Shown here one piece after another: positions 50,653-58,707 of a DNA stretch of 64,000 nucleotides; the first letter of the stretch is position 1, and every line of letters starts with the position of its first letter. The notes under the pieces were generated by a model. That model saw only the letters and a list, made by a program, of their open reading frames with translations, made no database searches and was not told where the DNA came from. The position numbers and the translations under genes are program-made. Source of the DNA: UBA1756 sp045222555 (GTDB lineage Bacteria; Bacteroidota; Bacteroidia; Bacteroidales; WCHB1-69); the NCBI GenBank assembly GCA_045222555.1, contig JBGUYY010000091.1, forward strand, positions 1 to 64,000, given 5' to 3'.

Positions 50653-51192
50653 ATGAGTGATTTTAAAGATCAGGACAATCTTGTCCGCTCCAAATCCGTG
50701 CTGGAGGTCTTTGCCATTGCCTCCGAGTTCTGTATGTTTGTAGATAAAATCGAGCAGGCCGAGCCCGACAAAGCCCTGCTTTTTCTGCAGAGCATCCTGC
50801 CCGCGCTCTACCTCAAGGGGTCGATGCTGCCGGAGGTGGAGGTGCAGGACGACTCCGCCAGCGAGCGTTTCGTGACCGAGGAGGAGTACGAGACCCTGCG
50901 CTACCGCCTCGCCAAGTACTTCGACACCCGCGACTACTTCTCCACCGTGGACCTCAGCGACGGCAGCATCGAGTCGGTACCCACCTCGTTGTCGGAACTG
51001 CTGGCCGACATCTACACCGACCTGAAGGATTTCCTCATCCTGTACGCCAAGGAGAATCCCAGCGCGAAAGAGAATGCCGTGGCCGCCTGCCACTACTACT
51101 ATCATGCAGGCTGGGGCAGCCGCATCGTCACTGCCCTCCCGCAGATCCATCACCTTGTGGCCGCCGCCGCGATTCCGGAAGAGGAGGTGTAA
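50653..51192 (+). CDS. DUF5063 protein
   Basis: Soluble, all-helical acidic protein of 179 residues. LEVFAIASEFCMFVDKIEQA, LLFLQSILPALYLKGSMLPE, LSELLADIYTDLKDFLILYA and the C-terminal HYYYHAGWGSRIVTALPQIH match the Bacteroidota DUF5063 family. Function unknown. It begins 10 bases after the preceding terminator T-run, so it may be read from its own weak promoter or by read-through. Confidence 0.82.
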   Translation: MSDFKDQDNLVRSKSVLEVFAIASEFCMFVDKIEQAEPDKALLFLQSILPALYLKGSMLPEVEVQDDSASERFVTEEEYETLRYRLAKYFDTRDYFSTVDLSDGSIESVPTSLSELLADIYTDLKDFLILYAKENPSAKENAVAACHYYYHAGWGSRIVTALPQIHHLVAAAAIPEEEV

Positions 51193-51265
51193 CCCCTATC
51201 CCATCCTCCGCAAATCATCCTCCTTTATTCTTGCAATTTTGCTTTTTAATTTTCAATTTATTTCG

Positions 51266-51273
51266 TAACTTTG
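51266..51273 (+). promoter_or_regulatory. TAnnTTTG promoter of pgk
   Basis: TAACTTTG, 41 bases before the ATG at 51314. Confidence 0.65.
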
Positions 51274-51313
51274 CCGCGTTATTCTTGAAAATTAATCATA
51301 AAAAATATTCATC

Positions 51314-52510
51314 ATGAAATCCATCGATTTGGCTCCCTTAAAGGGAAAGAAAGTATTGGTTAGAGTGGACTATAATGTCCCGCTGAATGAACAATTAGAG
51401 GTGACCGATACCACCCGTATCGTGCGCACCATCGCCACGGTGAAGAAGATCCAGGACGAGGGCGGCATCGCCATCCTTATGTCGCATCTGGGCCGTCCGA
51501 AAGGTGAGGCTTCCGACAAGTTCTCTCTGAAACATATCGTCAGCAAGGCCTCCGAGGTACTCGGCACGCCCGTGCAGTTCCTCGGCGATGTGCTCGACGC
51601 TGACGTGGAAAAGAAGGTGGCTGCCCTGAAACCCGGCGAGGTGGCCCTGCTCGAAAACCTGCGCTTCCATGCTGAGGAAGAGGCCGGCGACGAGAATTTC
51701 GCCCGCCAGATTGCCCGTCTCGGCGACCTGTACGTCAACGACGCCTTCGGCACCGCCCACCGCGCACACGCCTCCACCGCCACCATCACGAAGTTCTTCC
51801 CCGGCCAGTGCTACGCCGGCTACCTGCTCTATGAGGAGGCTTCCAACCTCGACATGGTGCTTAACAATGCCGGTCATCCCTTCACGGCCATCATCGGCGG
51901 CAGCAAGGTGTCGTCCAAACTCAAAATCATCACCCACCTGCTCGACAAAGTCGATAACCTCATCATCGCCGGCGGCATGAGCTACACCTTCCTTCACGCC
52001 ATGGGTGTCAAAATCGGCAACTCGCTGCTGGAAGAGGATATGATTCCCGTAGCCAAGGACATCATCAACCACGCGCACCTCAAGGGGGTGGACATCTATC
52101 TGCCCATCGACAACATCTGCGCCGACAAGTTCGACAACAATGCCAACCAATACATCACCACCCATAACGACATTCCTGAAGGCTGGGAGGGTATGGACAT
52201 CGGCCCCCGCACTATCCGCAAGTTTGCGGCCATCATCAAGAATGCCAACACCATCCTGTGGAACGGTCCGGTAGGTGTGTACGAGTTCCCGAACTTCGAG
52301 AAGGGGACCCAGTCGGTGGCACTGTGTGTGGCCGTGGCCACCCTGTCGGGCGCATTCTCCCTCATCGGTGGTGGCGACTCCATCGCAGCCGTCAACAACT
52401 ACCATCTCGCCAACCAGGTGTCGTACATCAGCACTGGCGGTGGCGCTATGCTCGAGTACCTTGAGGGTCGCGAACTTCCTGGCATTAAGGCGCTCAACGA
52501 AGACCGCTAA
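51314..52510 (+). CDS. pgk: Phosphoglycerate kinase
   Basis: Glycolytic enzyme of 398 residues, standard length. KGKKVLVRVDYNVPLNE is the N-terminal signature, then ILMSHLGRPKGE, LLENLRFHAEEEAGDENFAR, VNDAFGTAHRAHAST, AIIGGSKVSSKLKII and the C-terminal nucleotide end FSLIGGGDSIAAVNNYHLAN with YISTGGGAMLEYLEG. Strong codon bias, as expected for an abundant enzyme. Confidence 0.97.
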   Translation: MKSIDLAPLKGKKVLVRVDYNVPLNEQLEVTDTTRIVRTIATVKKIQDEGGIAILMSHLGRPKGEASDKFSLKHIVSKASEVLGTPVQFLGDVLDADVEKKVAALKPGEVALLENLRFHAEEEAGDENFARQIARLGDLYVNDAFGTAHRAHASTATITKFFPGQCYAGYLLYEEASNLDMVLNNAGHPFTAIIGGSKVSSKLKIITHLLDKVDNLIIAGGMSYTFLHAMGVKIGNSLLEEDMIPVAKDIINHAHLKGVDIYLPIDNICADKFDNNANQYITTHNDIPEGWEGMDIGPRTIRKFAAIIKNANTILWNGPVGVYEFPNFEKGTQSVALCVAVATLSGAFSLIGGGDSIAAVNNYHLANQVSYISTGGGAMLEYLEGRELPGIKALNEDR

Positions 52511-52552
52511 TTCTTTTATCAATATTGTTATTCACCCCTAATCAATAAAATT

Positions 52553-52927
52553 ATGGAAAACGATCCGAACATCCAACCTGAACAACCGCAGTATAGTTAT
52601 CCGCCCCAGCAGCAATACAACTATCCTCAGCAGCAGTATAACTATCCTTATCCGATGCAGGCTCCCGATTTTCTCCCCATGGCCATTACTGCTCTTGTAT
52701 TGGCTGAGATTCCGGTGGCCAGCATTGTGGCTATCATTTTGGGATCGAAAAACAAAAGAAGAATCCAGAACTATCTCGCAGAAGGTGGTCAGAGAACAGC
52801 CAAGGTAAGAGTCAGCTCTATCTTGAGCACGGTAGGTCTCTGGTTGGGCGTCGGTATGACTATTTTCTACGCAGTTTATTTCTTCTACCTCTTTGCGATA
52901 TTTGCAGTAACGATGTCAGAGTTTTAA
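52553..52927 (+). CDS. Small two-helix membrane protein with PQQQYNYP repeats
   Basis: Protein of 124 residues. The N-terminal 40 residues are Gln/Tyr/Pro-rich with repeats (YPPQQQYNYPQQQYNYPYP). Two membrane helices follow, MAITALVLAEIPVASIVAII and STVGLWLGVGMTIFYAVYFF, separated by a basic loop (GSKNKRRIQNY). The layout resembles CD225/DUF4190-type small bacterial membrane proteins, but the family is not certain. It starts 42 bases after pgk and converges on the phosphotransferase gene. Confidence 0.7.
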   Translation: MENDPNIQPEQPQYSYPPQQQYNYPQQQYNYPYPMQAPDFLPMAITALVLAEIPVASIVAIILGSKNKRRIQNYLAEGGQRTAKVRVSSILSTVGLWLGVGMTIFYAVYFFYLFAIFAVTMSEF

Positions 52928-52940
52928 GCTCGAAGCGAGG

Positions 52941-54377
52941 TTAGGAGGCTTTTTCCTGCTCACGATGCCGCAACACTACGTTCACCTGCGGGTATTTTGC
53001 TCGCAGGTGGTCGGCAACGCTTTGGGCGAAATATACCGACCGGTGCTGTCCGCCCGTACAGCCGCAGCTGACGCACAGGTGCGTGAACTGCCGCTCCAAG
53101 TAGTTGTCCACGCTCATATCCACGATGGCAAACAGGTGCTGCTTGAATTCCGCCACCTCAGGATATTTCTCTAAGTACTCGATTACACAAGCATCCCTGC
53201 CCGTGAAGGTGCGGTAGGCTTTCTCGCGCCCCGGGTTGGGTAATGCCCGGCAGTCGAACACAAAGCCGCCTCCGTTGTCGGAGTCATCCTCGGGAATGCC
53301 TTTCTTGAAAGAGAAGCTGTTCACCACTACCGTCAGTTTGCCATCCTCGCTCTTTTCGGGGGTCCACTGCCGTGCCGTGATGGCTTTCATCACCTTCTCT
53401 AATTCTGGAATATCAATCTTAATCTTTTTATTTTCAATTAAATAGCGAATGTTTTCTACCGCCGGCGGGATGCTTTGCAGGAAGTGACTTTTCCGCTCGA
53501 AGTAGCCGCGGTAGCCGTAGGCTCCCAGCACCTGCAACGCTCGAATCAGCACGAATCCGTAATAGCGCTGCCGGAAATCTTCCGCGTCAACGGACAACTG
53601 TTTCTGAAGTTCCTCCAAGTAGTATTCCAACAGCGCTTCGCGCAACTGTTCCGACAAGCCTGCCCGCGCCTGAAAGAGCAACGAGGCGACATCATATTGC
53701 AAAGCGCCTTTTCTTCCTCCTTGATAATCAATAAAATACACATCTCCATCTTTGAGCATAATGTTCCTCGACTGAAAATCTCGGAACAGGAAAAAGTTGG
53801 AGGGCGTCTCCTCAAGGTAGTCCATCAGCGTTTGGAAGTCGTTTTCCAGCAGCTGTTCATCAAAGGGAATGTAGGTCAGTTTGAGGAAGAAATATTTGAA
53901 ATAGTTGAGGTCCCACTGCATCGACTGGCGGTCGAAGGCCTCGCGGGGGTAGCACACCGAGAAGTCGAAATTCTTGCGGCCGCACAGTTGTATGCGCACC
54001 AGCTCGCGCAACGCCGCCTTGAAGTAGTTCACCACATCGTCCGGCAGCTCGCCGCCGCACTCCTCTTTCCGGCGCGACAGGTAGCTGAACAGCGTCTCGT
54101 CGCCGAGGTCGGAGAGCAGGTAGTACTGCCGGTCGTCGCTCACCGTCAGAAGCTGCGGCACGTTGATGCCTTCGCGGTAGAAGAATTCGGTGAAGGTGAA
54201 AAACGCCTCGTTCTCTTTCACATCGTCGTTGTAAACCCCCATCAGGGTGGTGCCGTCCGACAAGAACAGGCGGGTGTATATGCGGTGCGAGCCCGACTGC
54301 GCAATGCGCTCGCTGTGGGTGATGGTCGCGGAGGTATAATGACCTACTAAATTATTGAATCGGGAGGAATCGAACAT
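52941..54377 (-). CDS. Phosphotransferase (AmgK/APH-like) fused to RapZ C-terminal domain
   Basis: Cytoplasmic protein of 478 residues from MFDSSRFNNLVGHY (the frame is open 18 codons further up, into the preceding gene's spacer). Residues 1 to about 320 form an aminoglycoside-phosphotransferase/AmgK-like sugar kinase: LLSDLGDETLFSYL, catalytic FLFRDFQSRNIML (D and N) and metal-binding FIDYQGGRKG. Residues of about 355-478 match the RapZ C-terminal domain: VVNSFSFKKGIPEDDSDNGG, FDCRALPNPGR, and the CTGGQHRSVYFAQ signature. RapZ binds glucosamine-6-phosphate in E. coli, and AmgK phosphorylates MurNAc/GlcNAc, so a self-sensing aminosugar kinase is inferred. Confidence 0.87.
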   Translation of the reverse strand: MFDSSRFNNLVGHYTSATITHSERIAQSGSHRIYTRLFLSDGTTLMGVYNDDVKENEAFFTFTEFFYREGINVPQLLTVSDDRQYYLLSDLGDETLFSYLSRRKEECGGELPDDVVNYFKAALRELVRIQLCGRKNFDFSVCYPREAFDRQSMQWDLNYFKYFFLKLTYIPFDEQLLENDFQTLMDYLEETPSNFFLFRDFQSRNIMLKDGDVYFIDYQGGRKGALQYDVASLLFQARAGLSEQLREALLEYYLEELQKQLSVDAEDFRQRYYGFVLIRALQVLGAYGYRGYFERKSHFLQSIPPAVENIRYLIENKKIKIDIPELEKVMKAITARQWTPEKSEDGKLTVVVNSFSFKKGIPEDDSDNGGGFVFDCRALPNPGREKAYRTFTGRDACVIEYLEKYPEVAEFKQHLFAIVDMSVDNYLERQFTHLCVSCGCTGGQHRSVYFAQSVADHLRAKYPQVNVVLRHREQEKAS

Positions 54378-54399
54378 GATGATAATCAATAGGTTGATA

Positions 54400-55485
54400 T
54401 TAAAAATTACGCCCCATGTCGGCAATCTCATCGTCGCTCAGACCGTACAGGATTTTGCCGGCTTGCAGACAGTTGTTGAAGGTCTCGGTGTCGCGCAGCC
54501 GTTTGTAGCAAACCAGCTCGCCGGTCCAGATGTCCCAGATGTAATCCATACCCTGTTTGGCAGTATTGTAGGCGGAAAGGGCTTCCTTATATTGCTTGGC
54601 ATTGGTCAGCGCCTTGGCATACAGCACCCAGTAGATGGGATCGTCGCCGGTGTAGTCGATGAGCTGCGAGATGTGCTGCATGGTGGCCTCCGCATTGCCG
54701 ATACGGATGTCATGGCACAGCTGATGGTAGAGGTTGAACCGCTTGTCGGCGCCAAGGGCTTCGAGGTCGCCGGCGAAGTCGGTCGAGCATTCGTGCAGAC
54801 CAATGGTGTAAAATTTGTAGAAGCTGGTGAACTGCTGCAGGTTAGCCCTCTGCTCGTTGAGCAGTTTCCACATTTTGCCATATTCGCCGTTGGCGCAAAG
54901 GGCCGTGGCCATAATCATGTTGCGGGCATCTTCGGTGGGATTGTCAATGGTCATGAAGACATTGAGCGTGCTTTCAGACGCGATTTTGTCGGACAGGTTG
55001 GAGGTGATGGAGTAGAGGAAGGCATCTTGGATGAGCGCTTTCCCGTTTTTATATCCTATCAGCAAATCCTCGAACTGGAAGTTGCCGTTGCCATCGTAGG
55101 TGCGCAGCACAACGTGGTGCTGGCCGTCCTTCACGTAGGTGGTGTCGAAGCGGAAGTTGCCGCCACTCTCTTCAATGTCGCAAAGGTAGTCGCCGAAACT
55201 GCAGTTGCCGTAGAAAATTTCCATACCCGCACCAATGTCGAGGGCAGAACCTTTCTTCTCCACCGCCGCTTTCAGCGCGACCGTGTCAACGGCGTTGTTG
55301 AGGAAATCGGCCTTGCCATCGCGGACACTTTTTTCTGCCTGTTGGATGAAATCCTTCACTGCTTTGGTCATTTCGGCTTCTGTCAGGGTATGCTTCTTTT
55401 CCGACTGTTCTTTCTTTTTGCACGAAACGCCTACAAGAGCCAGGCATAATACGCAGGTGAGAATGAGGGTGATTTTTTTATACAT
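54400..55485 (-). CDS. Hypothetical lipoprotein with TPR-like C-terminus
   Basis: Lipoprotein of 361 residues with lipobox VGVSC (Cys22). The N-terminal part (about 30-160) looks like a beta-rich ligand-binding domain (IGAGMEIFYGNCSFGDYLCD, FEDLLIGYKNGKALIQDAFL); the C-terminal half is helical with a TPR-like unit (PIYWVLYAKALTNAKQYKEA). No known family recognised. It lies 22 bases upstream of the kinase-RapZ gene on the same strand. Confidence 0.75.
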   Translation of the reverse strand: MYKKITLILTCVLCLALVGVSCKKKEQSEKKHTLTEAEMTKAVKDFIQQAEKSVRDGKADFLNNAVDTVALKAAVEKKGSALDIGAGMEIFYGNCSFGDYLCDIEESGGNFRFDTTYVKDGQHHVVLRTYDGNGNFQFEDLLIGYKNGKALIQDAFLYSITSNLSDKIASESTLNVFMTIDNPTEDARNMIMATALCANGEYGKMWKLLNEQRANLQQFTSFYKFYTIGLHECSTDFAGDLEALGADKRFNLYHQLCHDIRIGNAEATMQHISQLIDYTGDDPIYWVLYAKALTNAKQYKEALSAYNTAKQGMDYIWDIWTGELVCYKRLRDTETFNNCLQAGKILYGLSDDEIADMGRNF

Positions 55486-55538
55486 AATGTGGACGCAAGA
55501 TGTGATTATTAAATTATAATGAAATAGTGGGTGAAATA

Positions 55539-56771
55539 TTATTTTCCGCTATAAATTAATGATGAAAATTGGTCGGGGATGAAGATGCGGTTGGCGGCCT
55601 CCAAAATCTCATCGGCGGTGATGGCCTCCACCTTCTGGAACGAACTTTCGGTGGTCTCCACCTCGTTGAAAAACAGCGCACTACGCCCGATGGAGAGCAT
55701 CTCGTTGAGTTTGGCCTCGTTGGTGATGGCCAGCTGTCCGATGAACTGCTTCTGTGCGGTGTGCAACTGTATGGTGCCCAATTTTTGGGTGCAGAGTTTT
55801 TGCAATTCTTTATAAGTCAAATCAATACATCTTTCCACCTCCTCTTTGTCGCAGCCGATATATACGGTGAAAAGACCGCTGTCGGTAAAAGGCGAGTAGT
55901 TGGCCTCCACCGTGTAGGCGAGGCCCCGTCGCTCGCGGATGCTTACGTTGAGGCGGGCGCTGCTGGCCTGTCCGCCCAGCAGGTTGGTGAGCAGCGTCAG
56001 GGGCAGTCGGCCCTCCTCCTGGAACGAGAAGGCGGTGTTGCACAGCATCACATGCGACTGTGTGGTGTTCTTGTGCTTCACCAGGTGGGTAGGGGAGTAG
56101 TGGCTGAATGGCGAGCGGCTGTTGGCGCACTGGGCGGCGATGGGCTGGTTGAAATATTGGTTACAATATTTTAAAAAGGAGGAATGCGAAAGATTTCCCA
56201 CCGAGGCCACCACGATATGGTCGGCGGTGTACTGGCTTTTCACGAAGTTGAGAATGTCCTGCCGTCCGATGCGTTTGAGCGACTGCTTGCTGCCCAGGAT
56301 GTTGCGCCCGAGGGGATGCCCGGCGAAAGCCATCTCTTCAATCTCGTCGAAGATGAGTTCGGCGGGCGTGTCCTTGTAGTAGTTGATCTCTTCCAGCACC
56401 ACATCTTTCTCTTTAATGATTTCTTTTTCAGGGAAGGTGGAATGGAAGAGGATGTCGGCGAGGATTTCGAAGGCGTGGCGGTACTCTGCCGACAGGAAGG
56501 AGGCGTGAAAGCAGGTCTCCTCTTTGGCGGTGCTGGCGTTGAGTTCGCCGCCGGCATTTTCGATGCGCTTGGTGAGCTGGTAACTGTTGCGGTGTGTGGT
56601 GCCCTTGAAGAGGGTGTGCTCCACAAAGTGGGCGATGCCGTTCAGGTTGTCGGCTTCGTCGCGGGTGCCGGCATTGATGATGACGCCGAGATGCGAGATG
56701 GGCGACGCCACCGCCTCGTGGATCACGCGGATGCCGTTGGCTAAAGTGTAGATGGAAAGGTTTTCAGACAT
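55539..56771 (-). CDS. M16 family zinc peptidase (second copy)
   Basis: Metallopeptidase of 410 residues of the processing-peptidase/PqqL type. The zinc motif HFVEH is in NGIAHFVEHTLFKGTTHRNS (about residues 47-51), with KDVVLEEINYYKDTP as the distal Glu region. The C-terminal half has LLTNLLGGQASSARLNVSIR and RRGLAYTVEANYSPFTDSGL. It differs clearly from the first M16 gene (28288-29529) and has a closer fit to the bacterial MPP-like subgroup. No signal peptide seen. Confidence 0.92.
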   Translation of the reverse strand: MSENLSIYTLANGIRVIHEAVASPISHLGVIINAGTRDEADNLNGIAHFVEHTLFKGTTHRNSYQLTKRIENAGGELNASTAKEETCFHASFLSAEYRHAFEILADILFHSTFPEKEIIKEKDVVLEEINYYKDTPAELIFDEIEEMAFAGHPLGRNILGSKQSLKRIGRQDILNFVKSQYTADHIVVASVGNLSHSSFLKYCNQYFNQPIAAQCANSRSPFSHYSPTHLVKHKNTTQSHVMLCNTAFSFQEEGRLPLTLLTNLLGGQASSARLNVSIRERRGLAYTVEANYSPFTDSGLFTVYIGCDKEEVERCIDLTYKELQKLCTQKLGTIQLHTAQKQFIGQLAITNEAKLNEMLSIGRSALFFNEVETTESSFQKVEAITADEILEAANRIFIPDQFSSLIYSGK

Positions 56772-56861
56772 AGAGATAAAAAGAAGAAGTTAAGGAGGAA
56801 GCAGCCAGTGAACCAACTTCTTCTCCCCTTAACTTCTTGAATATCATTAAACTGTTGTCAG

Positions 56862-58481
56862 TTATTCAGCTTTCTTGATATTGGGTTCTTCCAGACCGAG
56901 ATGTTGTTTCTTATCAACAGCTTTGAGTACGATACCCAAAATGAGGGCTGCAACACCGAGTCCTGCGAACATAGCAAGCGGAACTTTGTGGTCAAGTTCG
57001 GTGGCAGCAGTGCCCGGTGCGTTGGTCATATCAAGCATTTTACCATAAAGCAACGGGAACAGCCATAAGCCGATGTTCTGGATCCAGAAGATAAGGGCGT
57101 AGGCTGAACCGATGATTTTTTCATCCACCAGCTTCGGCACGCTCGGCCAGAGGGCGGCGGGCACCAAGGAGAAGGAGGCACCCAACACGAGGATGGTAGC
57201 GTATGCTACGACAACACCTCCCACTGCGCTTCCTTTGAACATGGGCAGGATGAAGGCAAAGGTGAGATGGCAGAAGATGAGCAGCAAAGAACCAATCATC
57301 AGCATAGATGCGGCCTTACCTTTGTGATCTACATAGTTGCCCAAAATAGGAGTGATGGCCACAGCCAACAGCGGGAATACGGCAAAGATGGAACCTGGGG
57401 TGCCAATCATGAAGCCCATCCAGCAGTAAACCACCAGTGCTACAGCAGCGATGGCCATCAGGCCATACTTCAAACCTTTATTCTTGGAGAAGTTGCTGGT
57501 GAAGGAGCAAGCAGCCACCACCAACATGATGACATACTGAATGATGGTAACGGCTGAGCCACTCCAGAAACCACCGTGAGGAGTAAGCGTGAGGTTGCAT
57601 TGCAGCACGTTTACAGCATATTTTTGGAAGGGGAAGATGGCGCTGTAGTAAAGCACGCACAGCAGAGCAACCAACCAGAAACCACCAGAAGAAAGGATTT
57701 TACCAATGTCAGAGATTTTGAAAGGATCGTCTTTCTCTTCGGCTTCACCGGTCTGAGCATCCAATTTCTTATCCATGAAGAAATAAACGATGAACATCAT
57801 GAGGGCGATGCAGAGCAGCACCACGCCGAACTTCACGGCATTGTCAACATGCACTTCGCCGCCAAGGTTGGCGAAGAAGGGGGAGAAAATCATACAGGTG
57901 GCGACACCCAGACGGGCGAGGGCCATCTCAGAGCCCATGGCCAAAGCGGTTTCACGACCTTTGAACCATTTCACGATACCACGGCTTACGGTGATACCGG
58001 CCATTTCCACGCCACATCCAAAAATCATAAAGCCGATGGCGGCCAATTTTGCAGATGCGGGCATTCCTTCATAGAAAGGTGCCACACCAATCTCTTGGAA
58101 ACCGGGAATGTAGTTCAGATGTTCGGTGAACCAAACCTCCAAACCGCTACCGACAAATGCGTCCGACACAGCGTAGAATTTAATGATACCACCAATCAAC
58201 ATTACACCACCGGACAAAATAGCCGTGAAGCGCACACCCATCTTGTCGAGGATGATACCTGCGAAGATGAGGAAGAACACAAACACGTTAAGGAAGGTCT
58301 CTGCACCTTGCATGGTGCCGAAGGCCGTGGAATCCCAACCGCGTGTGGTCTGCATGAGGTCTTTGATGGGCGAGAGGATGTCCATGAAAATGTAAGAACA
58401 GAACATGGCCAACGCCAACAGCAGCAAGGCTGTCCAGCGTATGCCCGCCTTGTCTCTTAATGTTGCAAGTTTTTCAGTCAT
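56862..58481 (-). CDS. MFS transporter (MFSD1-like group)
   Basis: Inner-membrane carrier of 539 residues with about 12 helices. Family landmarks: FSYIFMDILSPIKDLMQ in helix 1, FLIFAGIILDKMGVRFTAIL (helix 2-3 loop D-x-x-G-x-R), GIVKWFKGRETALAMGSEMA (helix 4-5, as in OFA/MFSD1-type members) and NYVDHKGKAASML in the second half. Substrate unknown; dipeptide or organic-acid uptake are known in relatives. Single gene with promoter at 58527-58534. Confidence 0.87.
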   Translation of the reverse strand: MTEKLATLRDKAGIRWTALLLLALAMFCSYIFMDILSPIKDLMQTTRGWDSTAFGTMQGAETFLNVFVFFLIFAGIILDKMGVRFTAILSGGVMLIGGIIKFYAVSDAFVGSGLEVWFTEHLNYIPGFQEIGVAPFYEGMPASAKLAAIGFMIFGCGVEMAGITVSRGIVKWFKGRETALAMGSEMALARLGVATCMIFSPFFANLGGEVHVDNAVKFGVVLLCIALMMFIVYFFMDKKLDAQTGEAEEKDDPFKISDIGKILSSGGFWLVALLCVLYYSAIFPFQKYAVNVLQCNLTLTPHGGFWSGSAVTIIQYVIMLVVAACSFTSNFSKNKGLKYGLMAIAAVALVVYCWMGFMIGTPGSIFAVFPLLAVAITPILGNYVDHKGKAASMLMIGSLLLIFCHLTFAFILPMFKGSAVGGVVVAYATILVLGASFSLVPAALWPSVPKLVDEKIIGSAYALIFWIQNIGLWLFPLLYGKMLDMTNAPGTAATELDHKVPLAMFAGLGVAALILGIVLKAVDKKQHLGLEEPNIKKAE

Positions 58482-58526
58482 AGTTATTGATTTTTGTTAA
58501 TAAATAAATTGTCAATTTTGGGCGCG

Positions 58527-58534
58527 CAAAAGTA
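58527..58534 (-). promoter_or_regulatory. TAnnTTTG promoter of MFS gene
   Basis: TACTTTTG on the minus strand, 46 bases before the ATG at 58481. Confidence 0.6.
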
Positions 58535-58638
58535 CGATTTTTTGTCGGATTATCATGCTATATTTTGCAAATTTTATCTTCTATAAAAAATTATGAAAAA
58601 TAAAGATTTTGAGGATGTTGCACTTTCAATAAATTTTG

Positions 58639-58646
58639 TATATTTG
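58639..58646 (+). promoter_or_regulatory. TAnnTTTG promoter of secDF
   Basis: TATATTTG with a TTG about 18 bases upstream, a good match to the two-part Bacteroidota promoter. The ATG is at 58708. Confidence 0.68.
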
Positions 58647-58707
58647 CAGGCTCAAAAATAATCTGAAAAAATATCATAAATAGTTAAAAATCAAATAAAT
58701 AAGCTTT

